Assembly: GCA_000711775.1 (NCBI GenBank)
Contig: ARYC01016968.1
Location: 1 to 64,000 of the forward strand
Source: Oxytricha trifallax
Taxonomy: Eukaryota; Ciliophora; Spirotrichea; Sporadotrichida; Oxytrichidae
Length of the DNA: 64,000 nucleotides
Direction: 5' to 3'
A model generated the notes under the pieces. The model saw only the letters and a program-made list of their open reading frames with translations, was not told where the DNA came from and searched no databases. Of the stretch, positions 1 through 11,466 are shown piece by piece; position 1 is the first letter of the stretch; the number at the start of each line of letters is the position of its first letter. Position numbers and translations under genes: made by a program.

Positions 1-157
1 ATACTTCAATTTTGAAGACCTCTGCTTCAAACCCAAGAGCTCTTAACTCTACCTCCCTCTCAACATAAATAACTTCTTGCTTTTAAGTGGTGCCAAAGTT
101 TAGCTATGATTATCCTGTTCTAATAGAGATTGCTTTACAATTTAAGTAAGCCTCCAT
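1..157 (-). CDS. TBE A zinc-finger/kinase protein, N-terminal part only
   Basis: The ATG is at 155-157 on the minus strand and the frame runs off the window edge. It begins MEAYLNCKAISI and matches the N terminus of copies B and D, including the E-rich stretch VEREVELRAL. This part lies upstream of the zinc fingers, so neither fingers nor kinase domain are in view. No stop is present in the visible 52 codons. Confidence 0.8.
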
Positions 158-328
158 GTTTAAAATTCAAATTTAAATTTCTATTATAAAGGTCTAATAA
201 CCTAACTAGTTATAGTTACTCTGTATAATACCTTCCATAGCAACAATAATGGTTGATTTTGAAGTGTAAGAGATCATATTTATACTTAGTTTAAAACTAT
301 AAATTTTTCTAATTTTATGCTTAATATT

Positions 329-946
329 CTATTAAAATAAAAAGTTAATTGCTAGGTGGTACCAACCACTTGGGACTTTCTGATAGTGCTTTCTTCTACA
401 CTAAGGCCTATTGAGGGCAGGTCGGAAGTTTTTAGGCGCAACGCATGAGGGACCAGTCGGTGGGGTTCAATCTGTCAGCGTACACTCTTCGAGTGAGCCT
501 GATCCTAATATTTCCCAGCATAAGATGAGTCTACTGGCTTGAGTTCAGTTTCCTAGGTAATAGGGAGCAGGATGAAGGTACGCTCTGCCTTCGAAAGTGA
601 GAAGACGAAGACCATTGAAGCCAATGAGAAGGATTTTTCTCCCACACCGGGTAAGGGTGCTGAAGCTACCACAGCGAAAGGATAGGGATTACGTTTCCCA
701 ACAGCGGTGGGACTGGTAAGCATTTTTCTCCATCTTCTGTTATCTAGTTGGATCTCACGAGCTCAGTCCCCAGGTACAAACTGGGATGACATCTTGATTT
801 TGGGAGAAGACTAGTCATTACTGCCACGTCAACTCACTCAGATACGTATACGTCACGACTAAGATTAATGGTTTGATTTTAGTATTAAACAGTGGTATGT
901 TAAATTTATTTGATTTTAATCATTAAACACTCACATGCTTAATATT
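329..946. other. 618-bp GC-rich insertion in TBE A, unknown family
   Basis: TBE A is collinear with B and D except here. The 12-mer ATGCTTAATATT occurs at 317-328 and again at 935-946, so the insert is about 618 bp with a target duplication of up to 12 bp. The outer 20-70 bp are AT-rich; the core, about 350-860, is far richer in G+C than the rest of the window. The plus strand has two adjacent coding-like frames: about 415-540 (containing LGATHEGPVGG) and from ATG 572 (MKVRSAFESEKTKTIEANE). Neither is recognised. It could be a small transposon, a captured gene fragment or an MDS piece. Confidence 0.7.
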
Positions 947-1160
947 TTTAATTTTGGTACCAACCTAGATAAAATTCAAGTTGGTACTGGTACCAATTGG
1001 TTTAGAACCATTTTGGAACTTTTCCATTAAAACCTCATTAGTTTAAAACTAGGTATTAATTAAGTTTTGGTACTATTAAATTGGTACCAATTAAAATTAA
1101 ACGAATTTAGTACCAGTAATAATTAAATTTAAACAAATTTAGTACTAATTTAATGGAACT
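947..1160. promoter_or_regulatory. GGTACCAA repeat array between divergent TBE A genes
   Basis: The gap between the kinase and 22 kD starts is packed with GGTACCAA, its reverse complement TTGGTACC and the half-site TTAGTACC, many in inverted pairs. All type X copies carry the array at this place. It presumably holds both divergent promoters; the repeats may be protein-binding sites. Confidence 0.45.
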
Positions 1161-1342
1161 AAATTGATAAAAATGGAGCTCCATCTCTGAAGTTTCTTAC
1201 AGCTTCTGCGAACTATCTCCACGTATCTTTGCAGGGTTGACCTCCTATAAGATGCCCATATTTAATAGTGAGATTTTAAACAATAGGATCCAGTAGTCTA
1301 TAAGTTATAATTTGAAATTCATTAATAGGAAGAGGAACAAAG

Positions 1343-2133
1343 ATGGAATCACTCAATGATCAAATGAAAAGAGTCGAAGCTCAAGAAATGATATCAAGAT
1401 TCAGAAGTAATGATGATCTCTATCGATACCTAACTTTACATGGTATGATAACTTGATGACTATAAACATATTATACAGTTGGTTTATTGCTTCCAACGAT
1501 GGAAGGTACCAAAATTTCATTCTTGAAAGCAATTCTTTGTGAGGAAAAGAAGGCTTTTAAAAATAAAGAGATTAAACTAATCGAAATTCCCAACTACCCT
1601 GAAATTTCAGTCACTAATCTTTATGAGGATGCCATGTAAGATGAGGAAGTGGTAGTTTACCTTCCTACCAAGAAACAACTCTCTAATAAACTACCAGAGA
1701 GGAACTTTTTCTTTGGTGTTCTTGGTACAATAAAAGTGGAGTATCTTAGAGAAATAATTGAAGAAGCACATAAGGTACGATATTCTATCTCTCCTGAAGA
1801 TTAGAAAAAGCAAGGCATTCTAATAAGCTCAGCTTGGCTAGATGAACTTAAGAAGCATCCTTATCTTTCAAGTAAGCTTTGACATATAACTTTGAAGGAA
1901 AATCTGGCACTGGTATATATCTTATGAAAGAGAATGCTATGGCTCATAGAGATAGAAAACAGCTGACAGTTCATTAAGTTAGCAAAAGACTTTATAAAGA
2001 TGTTTAAAAGGCAGACGAGATAAACATGAATGCAGGAGATGGCAGTTAAAGAAGAGACTAATGGCCTGTCAAGCCTTAAGAAGAAAAAAACAAAGAGAAG
2101 CCTAATCCTTTTAAGTGCCCATTTAATATGTGA
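1343..2133 (+). CDS. TBE 22 kD protein, two introns, intact
   Basis: Function unknown; one of the three conserved TBE proteins. The frame opens at ATG 1343 (MESLNDQMKRVEAQEMI). It is interrupted by two short GT-AG introns, 1443-1478 (36 nt, GTATG..ACAG) and 1872-1897 (26 nt, GTAAG..GAAG), and closes at TGA 2131-2133 after PFKCPFNM. Both introns are in phase 1 and recur at the same places in copies B, D, E, F and I. After splicing there is no UGA; internal UAA and UAG read as Gln. Recognisable core motifs are LPTMEGTKISFL, IPNYPEISVTNLY and KKQLSNKLPER. No membrane segment is seen. The tail is rich in K and E. It converges on the transposase with a 6-bp gap. Confidence 0.85.
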
Positions 2134-2139
2134 ACTATT

Positions 2140-3203
2140 TCATTAATTTAAGTCTAATACTTATTAATAAACATTCATTCTCCCTTTTCTTGCACATATT
2201 GTAGTCTCATCTTTATTCACTTTCTTGCAACAACTTTATATTAAGTCTACTGTATCGATTGGTGAATCATGAATTAGGTGATACAGCAGTAGCTTATTGT
2301 AGTAAGTCTTGATTTAACTCCATTAAAATTCAATTCCATTAAATTATGCGTTATAAGGAACGTTGTATACATGAGTTATGTTTTACTCTTCATAAGCATT
2401 CTAAGACTCCTTAGTCTTATGGACTGATAAGTTATCAACAAACAAGATGATTTCTTAGTTGCGATACTTCTCTCTGAGCTTATGCAAAAACTCAATATAC
2501 TGTTTCGCTTAATAGAGCGAGGATCAATGACATAAGCTTCTAGACCTAAATCTTCACTAATACCAGCTAAAATTGCGTGAGTGGCAACCTTTACTTTTTA
2601 GTCATATACTTCTATGTTATCGTATTTTTTATACCTGGACTTATTAATAAAAGTGTTAAATGTAAACACTGCTTCATTAGAGTGTATGAACTAAATGTTA
2701 TAAGCAATAGCTTGCTGCATTTAATCATATATATAGTTTTAATTATTACTATAAAATGGCACTGTAAAGTCAATCATTCTCTTTACTCTGTTGACAGTCT
2801 TGAAAGTAATGCCATTTCTTCTATAAATATTAGCTATAGTCTAAGGATAGATACACATGCCAGGAAACTTGCGATGAAACATCACAGCTCGCTAGTCGAG
2901 TGGAAAGTGTGCCAAATACTTTAAAGTCTTCGAGTCGCAGAAGTAATCAATATGGGTCTGTGAGAACTTTTATTTTCTTGCATGATGTTTTCAAGAGTCT
3001 GAGTTATAATGCTAAACAGCTAACATGTAATGATACCTAACAGTTGAGGCACTCTTGCTTAGGAGACTTGCTATGGCTTTAGAATTCCGCACTAGTTTGA
3101 TATAGTCTATATTAATACTTGTACTATGCCTAAGCTTGAACAGTAAATCTAAATATTACTCATCATAAATAGGCCCTAAATTTCGCTTATTTCTATTTCT
3201 CAT
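2140..3203 (-). pseudogene. TBE A transposase (DD34E), broken
   Basis: Tc1/IS630-type transposase that would cut and join element ends. It starts at MRNRNKRNLG, followed by a helix-turn-helix region (IASLLSKSASTVRYH). The catalytic set in the family is HADEAV (first D), FVDNLSVHK (second D) and FNGIEFYW (E). In this copy the first catalytic Asp is Asn (SNEAV), an in-frame UGA lies at 2991-2993, and a one-base deletion near 2505 shifts the frame before the second Asp. The UGA is shared by all five type X copies. Confidence 0.85.
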
Positions 3204-3562
3204 TTTAAAATTGGCTTAATTTCTCTACTAACCCCAATAAGACCCCAGCTATACCCTACAAATCAAAACACTTATAAACCTCATTAAGGGGTTTTGGTTT
3301 TTTGAATGGTTACCATTTTAATAAATACAAGTAGTGAAATAAATTGGATATAAGATATATTATTTTAATTATTTTGGCTCATTTAATTGTAAGTTTTTAT
3401 AAATCTTTATATTTTTATAAATCTATTATAATTATCTGTTAATATCTTAAATTCTCTAATTCATAATTAATCTCATTTTAATTCTCAGTAAATTATAATT
3501 ATTCTAAAATAAGGTAAAAAAATATTCAATAAAAAACCAATACAATTAAGGAAATTTTATTA

Positions 3563-3799
3563 TCATTTTTCGGTGTTTGATATTACAGCACTTCCCAAAT
3601 TATCAAAATAAATAATTGATGAGCATATATTGTTGTAAACATAAAACATGTCACTTTTCAAGAGACCAAAAAATCTTATGTAATATGTTAATTCCTTATT
3701 CTTTAATTTGCTAAAAACTTCACTTAAATAAAGACTACAGTTATTTATTAGACTGTCATTGCCTCTTCGAAAATAATATATGTTCAAATTTTCATTTAT
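3563..3799 (-). CDS. Unrecognised coding island, probable C-terminal gene segment
   Basis: Open minus-strand frame of about 78 codons closing at a TGA at 3563-3565 (reads ..NLGSAVISNTEK). It lies in a stretch less AT-rich than its flanks and contains SEVFSKLKNKEL and YVYNNICSS. The codon pattern looks coding. There is no convincing start, so it is probably an internal or last MDS of a macronuclear gene. I do not recognise the protein; a chance frame is possible. Confidence 0.4.
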   Translation of the reverse strand: MNENLNIYYFRRGNDSLINNCSLYLSEVFSKLKNKELTYYIRFFGLLKSDMFYVYNNICSSIIYFDNLGSAVISNTEK

Positions 3800-3899
3800 T
3801 ATTAAATTCTAAAATTAATAATTTTATGAATTATCAATTTATTATTTATGATTTATAATAGGAAATTGTTAAATTAAATAAAAAAAACTTAATTTATTA

Positions 3900-4246
3900 A
3901 AAGGTATTCTTTATAGATTAGACGCAGGAGGAGGTACGCGACTCTAATAAAATGTAAGTTACAAAAAGTATATCTTTAATTTTATTTTTATAGTCCTTCT
4001 GGCAAGACCACTGACACAGCTGGACTGGTGCTTCGCAGAGTCAGACAAGGAGGAGAACAAGAAAGTGTAAAAGTAATTGAAGATGAAGAAGATGAGTTTT
4101 ATGAGGAAGATAAGATATTTTTTTAGATATTTCCATTTTTGACTAATATAATGAGTATTTGTATAATTATTAATTTAATTGTTAATTTAATAAATTATTC
4201 ATATTCTAAATTATGGTTTCTATGTAAATTAGGTTTAGACAAATGA
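3900..4246 (+). CDS. Unrecognised gene segment with a 40-nt intron, likely MDS
   Basis: A G+C-richer island. The frame reads TQEEVRDSNK into a GT-AG intron (3954-3993, GTAAGT..TATAG). It continues in frame as PSGKTTDTAGLVLRRV, then an acidic run EDEEDEFYEEDK, and stays open to TGA 4244-4246 with a hydrophobic stretch in the last 40 codons. PSGKTTDTAG superficially resembles a P-loop, but spacing and context do not support an ATPase call. The good intron signals and coding-like composition argue for a macronuclear-destined segment whose 5' part lies elsewhere. Confidence 0.45.
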
Positions 4247-4699
4247 ATTAAAATTTTAGTGTTAAATTATGCCCTTTTTAAACAATAAATAAAATTGAAG
4301 AAAATGTAAATTTTAAATTGGACTTTAAACACAGACTACAATGTAAAATATTTATATATATATATATATATATATTTTCGATGAAAAATAGTTAGTTTTT
4401 TGGCAAATAAATATGAATTTATGAAAGATTATATCAATATCTTTATTTTTTATTGTATTATATATTAATTCAAAATTTTTAGGCAAATTAAAGAAGATCT
4501 TAATGAAATAGTTTATCTTAATTCATTAATTATTATCTTCTAAACAATTGCATTTATTATGATAAAATCTTAAAGTAATTCTTTTTCATTATTTATATTA
4601 TAGTAAATTTTATTTATCAAATTAAATTTATAAAGTAAGCTGTTTATAAAAACTAAATATTAGAATTAAACATTTAAAGCTCTATCTATGATCTATGGC
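4247..4699. other. AT-rich spacer
   Basis: Apart from a (TA)n run at about 4348-4374, nothing recognisable. Probably eliminated germline DNA. Confidence 0.4.
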
Positions 4700-4822
4700 A
4701 TTCAAAACCCCTTCGTGAGGTTTATTAGTGCTTTGATTTGGAGGGTATCGTAGGGTTTTGGGTTATTTAAAGGTTTTAATGTGAAATTTATAGTATATTT
4801 AATGATTATTAGTTAATTTAAT

Positions 4823-6220
4823 TCAAACAAATTTAATCTGCTTGTCTTTGTTGCATCTCTTTAATCTTGCTCTCTCTAGTGGCTCAAGTATGTCATCTAA
4901 GGATTATCTAGAATAGGAGGGAGCTCTCACGATTATCATCTCTACTATAATTTTCATTTCTTAGCAGACATCTTCTTACTTTAGTACCAAAGTAAGACAT
5001 GCATTCCATGTCACTTTCTAATATAATAGCAGCAACTGCCCATACATTCCACTAAACTGAACTACTCGTCCACTTCTCTCTGATTGGGAAGACCTAGAAC
5101 TTTTGCTAATGTTACAATCTCTTATCTTAAGGCTCAATTAAAATCGATACCTACATCTTCTAAAGGACATAGGTTGAGCATAACATTTTCAGGGTTCAAA
5201 TCTCTATGAATATATCCAAGTTCATGCAACTCCTAAATACCCTTAATCATATCTGAAAGTATATCATTCAAGTCATCCAGATATCTTTTTTTTATATAGA
5301 TAGTCTCTTAAAGTTATTTCATATTTCTTTAGCTTTAGTGCGATGAACCCAAAACTTAATATCACACCATCTAACTTAAGCAAATTCTTGCAATCTTTTC
5401 TTTAGGCCTCTCTAAGAACCATGTATTCATTAGCAAATTCGTTCTAATACTGTTCATTCTTAATGAGATAGCTGAAAGAATATACATTGTATGCAAACTC
5501 ATAAACTACTATAAGTTTTGCCTTGCTAAGCACGTTTATATTCAAATATATTACAATGTAACTGCAAAGATCAACGGCATTTAATGCAGGAATATACATA
5601 ATTCTCTCTTAGAAGAATGCTAAATATGTATTGCCTGCAGGTTGACTTATTGACTCATTTTGTTTCTGCCTCTTAAGCTTTTCTTACTACTCTCTTTAAA
5701 ATTCAACAATATTAAACTTTCTCTTGGCAGGTATAAGTCTTTAAGTCTCTTAATCTTACATTAAAAACTCGCTTAAATGATGTTTTTGCATTTGTCTTTT
5801 AACTTAAGCTGAGTGAGTGTAAGACTTTATGCAAGTCGTGCAAGAATACCTGCCATTCACTTTATCATGCTTGAAATAGATCTTGGCTTTGTCAGAGTGT
5901 ACCTCTTTAAGGCGTCTCTTCAAGCTTTGCTCAGTAGAGAAAAGATTCTAGCAGTCTTCACATTGATATGTTTTCATCTTTTCGATTGGTTGCGGTTCTT
6001 TTAGCTCCTCAACATAATAAATTTAAGTTTTAACTCTTATTTCTGCACTCACCTTCTCGTTTAATACTTCTATGATAAAAATTTCTGCTTCAAATTCAAG
6101 AGCTCTTAGCTCTACCTCCCTCTCAACATAAATAACTTCTTGCTTTTTAGTGGTGTCAAAGTTTAGCTATGATGATCCTGTTTCAACAGAGATTGCTTTA
6201 CAATTTAAGTTAGTCGCCAT
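4823..6220 (-). pseudogene. TBE B zinc-finger/protein-kinase gene, broken
   Basis: The frame begins MATNLNCKAISV at 6220 and would end at TGA 4823-4825. Seen: C2H2-type fingers in the N-terminal third (CEDCQNLF, then CTTCIKSYTHS), a linker, then a kinase-like domain. In type X the catalytic loop is HRDLKPEN. The residue after the metal-binding DF is Asn (IDFN) rather than the DFG Gly. In this copy the Arg codon after IDFN is UGA (5134-5136), a change shared with copy D. Role unknown; a chromatin- or element-directed kinase is an inference only. Confidence 0.8.
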
Positions 6221-6399
6221 GTTTATAATTCAAATTTAAATTTCTATTATAAAGGTGAAATAACCTAACTAGTTATAGTTACTCTGTATAATACCTTCCA
6301 TAGCAACAATAATGGTTGATTTTGAGGTGCAAGAGATCATATTTATACTAAGTTTATAACTATTAATTTTCTAATTTCATGCTTAATATTTTTAATTTT

Positions 6400-6610
6400 G
6401 GTACCAACTTAGATAAAATTCAGGTTGGTACTGGTACCAATTAGGTTTTGAACCATTTTGGAACTTTTCCATTAAAACCTCATTACGTATTAAAACTAGG
6501 TACTAATTAAGTTTTGGTACTATTAAATTGGTACCAATTAAAATTAAACGAATTTAGTACCAGTACTAATTAAATTTAAACAAATTTAGTACTAATTTAA
6601 TGGAACTAAA
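6400..6610. promoter_or_regulatory. GGTACCAA repeat array, TBE B
   Basis: Same inverted GGTACCAA/TTAGTACC sites as in copy A, here uninterrupted, between the divergent kinase and 22 kD starts. Nearly identical to the array of copy D. Confidence 0.45.
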
Positions 6611-6789
6611 TTGATAAAAATGGAGCTCCATCTCTGAAGTTTGTTACAGCTTCTGCGAACTTTCTCCACGTATCTTTGCAGGGTTGACCTCCTATAAGAT
6701 GCCCATATTTAATAGTAAGTTTTTAAACAATAGGATCCAGAAGTCTATAAATTATAATTTGAAATTCATTAATAGGAAGAGGAACAAAG

Positions 6790-7576
6790 ATGGAATCACT
6801 CAATGATCAAATGAAAAGAGTCGAGGCTCAAGAAATGATCTCAAGATTTAGAAGTAAGGAAGATCTCTATCGATACCTAACTTAACATGGTAAGCATAGC
6901 ATATACTTAATCATATTCTATAGTGGGTTTATTCCTTCCAACGATGGAAGGTACCAAAATTTCATTCTTAAAAGCAATACTCTGTGATGAGAAGAAAGCT
7001 TTTAAAAATAAATAGATTAAACTAATAGAAATTCCTAACTACCCAGAGATTTCAGTCACTAATCTCTACGAGGATGCGATGAAAGATTAAGAGTTGGAAT
7101 TTATCTTCCTTCCAAGAAACAGCTCTCTAACAAACTTCCAGAAATGAGCCTCTTCTTTCTTTTTCTTGGCACTCTTAGAGTAAGTTATCTCAGTGAGATC
7201 ATTGAAGAAGCTCACAAGAAACTCTACTCTATTTCTCGTGAATATTAAAAGAAGCAAGGCATGCTAATAAGCGAGATATGGCTCGTGGAGCTTAAGAAGC
7301 ATCCATTCCTCTCTAGTAAGCATTGATTCATAACTTTCTATGGAAACCTGGAACTGGTATATTTCTAATGAAAGATCATGTAATGGTTCACAGAGAGAGA
7401 AAGTTATAGACTATTCATGAAGTGAGCAAGAGACTTTATAAAGATTTTTAAAAGCCAGATGAAATGGACATAGATGCAGGAGATGGTACTAAGAGAAGAA
7501 ATATGGGCCTGTCAAGCCTTAAGACGAAGAAAAGAAAGAGAAGCCAAATCCCTTTCTGGGTTAATTTAATATGTGA
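6790..7576 (+). pseudogene. TBE B 22 kD gene, frameshifted
   Basis: ATG 6790 (MESLNDQMKRVEAQ) with intron 1 starting GTAAGCATAG and ending TATAG in the conserved place. The frame is lost near 7090-7105, where the segment before YLPTKKQ is shortened. The end at TGA 7574-7576 follows the family pattern (AAT ATG TGA). Confidence 0.8.
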
Positions 7577-7579
7577 ACT

Positions 7580-8104
7580 TATACATTCATTTAAATCTAA
7601 AACTTATTTATAAACATTCATTGTTCCTTCTCTTGCACAAATTTTTGTCTTATCTATGCTCACTCTCTTGCAGCTACTCTGAATCAAGCTAACTGTATCT
7701 ATAGGCAAGTCATGCATAATGTGATACAGTAGCAGTTTCTTGTAGTGACTCTTATTCAACTTCAGTAAAATTCGTTTCCATTAAATTGTGGGCTATAGGG
7801 AACGTTATATACAGGAGTTATGTTTAACTCTTCATAACCTTTCTTAGACTCCTTTGTCTTATAAACTGAGAAGTTGTCAACAAACAGGATGATCTCTTAA
7901 TCGTTGTATCTATCTCTGAGCTTAAGTAAGAACTCAATATACTGCTCTCGCTTAATAAAGCGAGGATAAATGACATAAGTTTATAGACCACTATCTTCAC
8001 TAATACCAACTAAATTTGCATGAGTGACAACCTTTACTTTTTCGTCATATACTTCAATATTATCATACTTTTTATACCAAGACTTATTAATAAAGGTGTT
8101 GAAT
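7580..8104 (-). pseudogene. TBE B transposase, C-terminal part
   Basis: Catalytic half of the transposase. It is cut off from its N terminus by insertion of copy C within the segment encoding FTFNTF, just after the first catalytic Asp (that Asp lies on the 20310-20854 side). The second Asp and the Glu motif are on this side. The usual TGA at the end is lost. Confidence 0.8.
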
Positions 8105-8185
8105 CAAAACCCCAAAACTCCTTAATGAAGTTTATAATTGCTTTGATTTGTAGGGAATTTGTTAGGGGTTGGGGTTATTAATTAA

Positions 8186-9226
8186 ATGCGAGACAAAATA
8201 GCAAGATTTTGGGGTCTATTTGTGATGAAGAGTATATAGATTTAGTGTTTAAACTGCGATATGGATGTGATATATACAATGAATAAGTCAAACCAGTACT
8301 CAAATATAAGTCAATTGTACTCTATCAACTGTCCACTCCCACTGCTTTATAGGAGAATAACTTTAGCAATAATAGCTGAAATCTTAGTCTGAGAGGAAGT
8401 CAAAGTTTCAATAGAAGCATATTGACTATCTTATTAATGAAACAATTTTGAAGTATTGGGCTCACTTCTCTCTCTCGACCAACGAGCAGCTATGTTTTAC
8501 CGCCAGTTCCCTAAGTTGAAGATCTCTGCATAGTATGTTGCTAGCATTTATAAACGAAATGGTATATCTTACAAAGGCGTGAATTGTATCAAGAGAATGA
8601 TTGATTTCACTCTGCCATTTTACAACAACAATTTAAATTATAATTAAATGCAGAGAGCTCAATAGAATAATTAAAAGTTTATACATATTTAAGAGGCTGT
8701 GTTTACATTCAACACTTTCATCTAGAAACCTTGTTATAAGAGCCATAGTAATATAGAAGTATATGATTAAAAAGTCAAGGTATAAAAATGGCAATTCTTG
8801 GAGGTATTAGCGAGGATGCTGGTTTAGAAACTTATGTTATTCATCCTCGCTCTATTAAGACAGAGCAGTATATTAAGTTCTTAGTGCAGCTAAGAGAGAA
8901 GTACCCTGTATAAGAGATTATACTATTCGTTTATAATCTTTCTGTTCATAAGACTAAAGAAACAAGTAAGAGTTATGAGTAACTTAGAATAACGGCAGTG
9001 TTCAACGTACCTTACAGTCCATAGTTTAATGAAATTGAGTTCTACTGGGGTATATTAAAAGACAATTACAAGAAACTGCTGCTATACCACTTGATGCATG
9101 ACCTACCTATCGATACAGTAGACTTTATTAAAATTCAGCGAAGAGAGTAGATAATTTATTGGCTTAAAGTGTGCGAAAGAAGGGAGAGTGAATGTATATA
9201 AATAAGTTTTGTAGTTAAGTTAATGA
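8186..9226 (+). pseudogene. TBE C transposase, catalytically dead
   Basis: MRDK start at 8186, TGA 9224-9226. A one-base loss within the first ten codons and a two-base gain in a CT run near 8470 break the frame. The first catalytic Asp is replaced (HIQEAV for HADEAV) and the second is Tyr (FVYNLSVHK, codon 8932-8934). So both acidic residues are gone as well as the frame. Confidence 0.85.
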
Positions 9227-9235
9227 ATATATAAG

Positions 9236-10013
9236 TCACATTTAGAATTCTTTAGAGGGATCTGACTTCTCTTTCTTTTCTTCTACTTCTTGCTTCCCTC
9301 CTCCTAAGTTTCTTCTCTTACTGCCGGCTCCAGCATCTATGTTCAATGACTCTGGAGGCTAAATATTTGAATAAAGTCTCTTGCTAACTTCATACTTTGT
9401 CTGCGACTTTCGCTCTCTCTGTGAAGCTTGCTCTATTCCTTCATCAAGAAGATGCCAGTACCAAATTTTTCTAAAGAGTTAAGTTACAAATCTTACTTTA
9501 AATATAAGGGTGCTTCTGCAGCTCTGATAGCCAGCTCTCACTTATCTTGATCCCTTGTTTGTCTTTATCTTCTGAAGAGATGCTGTACCTTTTCTTATGA
9601 GATTCTTGAATAATTTCTTTCAAGTAATCTCCTTTAATTGTTGCAAGTATGCCAAAGAAATAGTTTTATTCAGGTAGTTTATTTGACTACTTTTTAGTAG
9701 GCAGGTACTGCGATACCTCAGGGTCATTCATAGCATCATTATATAAGTTAGTCACTGAGATTTCTGGACAGTTTGGAATCTCTTCAAACTTTACATCTTA
9801 AGTTTTCAATGCTTTCTTCTCTTCGTAGAGTATAGCTCTTAGAAATGAAATTTTAGTACCTTCCATCGTTGGCAGGAACAAACCAACTACATTATTTAGA
9901 TTAGATACTATGAGTTCATTACTTTGCTGCACCAGGTAGCGATGCAAATCCTCCTTGCTTCTAAATCTTTGAATCAATTCTTGTGCTTGCACTCTTTTCA
10001 TTGCATCATTCAT
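9236..10013 (-). pseudogene. TBE C 22 kD gene, start lost
   Basis: The family start ATG is ATA here; the next in-frame Met is at 10013 (MNDAMKRVQAQ). Both conserved introns are present (36 nt GTAATG..GTAG and 26 nt GTAAGA..TTTAG, on the minus strand). A two-base gain near 9415 shifts the last quarter. Confidence 0.8.
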
Positions 10014-10462
10014 TGACTCTATCTAGTTTACAGATCTATGAAATGATATTCAAATTTAAGTTTATTGATTTCAATTATATACTTCTGCATAACTTAGTAT
10101 TAAAAATGGGCATCCTATAGGAGATCAACCTCTAAGAAGGATATGGAGAAGGTTTTGATAACTGGTTTCAAACTTGAGAGATTGATATCAATTTATACTT
10201 TTATAGTTCAATATTTTTAAATTTAAATTGGTAAGTACTTAATTAGGAGCAGCTTCTAAATCGGTACATACTATAATCAACTTATTATTGAAAATTAAAA
10301 ATGTTACTTTCTCACTCAGATTTAGAGCTAGATCGTTTCTTAGCACTCATATTTCTTCTATAATACTCTAAGAATTACCCTTAAAACTTTTAGAATTGCA
10401 AAGCTCTCATATAAGCTCTCTGTTTTAGAGGCAGTTTTATAATTTTAAATTCAAATTAAAAT

Positions 10463-11366
10463 ATGAGGGCTAAAATTTTAAGAAAAACAACAGCACTTCC
10501 GTCAAACTAAATCAGACTAACCTTTGGCATCAATAAAATGTGCGATAGCTGTGAGATGAACTCTCAGAAAAAACTACCAGAGCTATCACTTGAGGTCTCT
10601 GTTATTAAAATATAAATTAAAAATAGAAAATAAATGGCAAACAAGTGTGAGGTAGATAGAGAGTAAGAGAAAGGTATTTATGAGATTCATATACAAACTG
10701 AAGAAGTTTGAGTCTATTTTTGTGAGCTATGTGAGAAAGATTTTCCTCATAAATCTAGTTGGTATAGACATAAGAAGGAGCATAGAGAAGCCAAGCCCAC
10801 TGTATACTTCAAGAATAATAAAATAGATGGAAAGTGTGACTGCTTTGAAATCCATAAGCAATACTCTGATACAAGAGACTTGAAGAAGCATCTATTAAAA
10901 GGATCACAAGAAAGATTTAGAAGTTAAAAAAGATGAAGTTGAGGTGAAGATTTAAAAAAAAGAAAAGTGAGGGAATATATTAAGGTCGTATGTCATGAAT
11001 AAGCTAGAGAGATGGAGTACGTTAGGAAGGCACGCAACCAACTGACCTCTGAAATAACAAGAATTATAATCAAGATTTAATACAAGAAAATACCGGTTCT
11101 TGCTTAAATTGACCTAGATACTTCTCTTTAAAGCTACCTAATATTAGAAGACTCCTTTGATAAGAAAGTTATCAATGATCATCAATACGCATAGAAGGTG
11201 TATCCCTTCAACTATCTCTTAAATGATATTACATATTAAATGGAGTTTACAAATGAAGATCAAGTACTCACTAATGGATAATTTAAAGAGTGTAGTTACT
11301 TAATCAAGCTGGATGCTGTTCTCCTTGTCAAGGATCATGTTGCTTTCAGACTCCACTCAATGAAAT
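10463..11366 (+). pseudogene. TBE C zinc-finger/kinase gene, 5' part
   Basis: ATG 10463 gives MRAKILRKTTALPSN, the type Y N terminus (usually MSANILRK). A Glu codon is UGA at 10709-10711, just before the first finger (CELCEKDFPHKS). A second finger-like segment and linker follow. The gene is then cut by TBE D between the RLPL and MTLRDF segments of the kinase N-lobe. Confidence 0.8.
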
Positions 11367-11466
11367 CAAAACCCAAACCTCCTTAATGAGGTTTATAAGT
11401 GCTTTGATTTGTAGGGTATAGCTGGGGTCTTATTGGGGTTAGTAAAGAAATTAAGCCAATTTTCAA

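Larger units (their letters stand above)
1..3304. mobile_element. TBE copy A (type X), left part beyond the window
   Basis: Telomere-bearing element, a Tc1/mariner-superfamily DNA transposon of spirotrich germlines. Only the right terminus is in view. It ends in C4A4-type telomere sequence (one G4T4 unit slightly altered) followed by AAT at 3305-3307, the expected three-base ANT target. Order from left: zinc-finger/kinase (minus), 22 kD gene (plus), transposase (minus). A 618-bp foreign segment sits inside at 329-946. Confidence 0.95.

Noticed and set aside
420-480. tRNA-derived SINE in the TBE A insert, suggested by GGGGTTCAATCTG
   Set aside because: No matching A box at the right spacing and no cloverleaf; only a loose B-box resemblance.
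3994-4030. P-loop ATPase suggested by PSGKTTDTAG
   Set aside because: No glycine-rich start, no preceding beta strand and no Walker B motif follow; the match is only a few residues.
4343-4374. TA microsatellites (also 56626-56655 and 62740-62755) as regulatory sites
   Set aside because: Simple repeats expected in DNA this AT-rich.
5813-6004. Plus-strand frame MSVRLYASRARI and its twin at 18285-18476 (minus)
   Set aside because: Antisense to the zinc-finger part of copies B and D.
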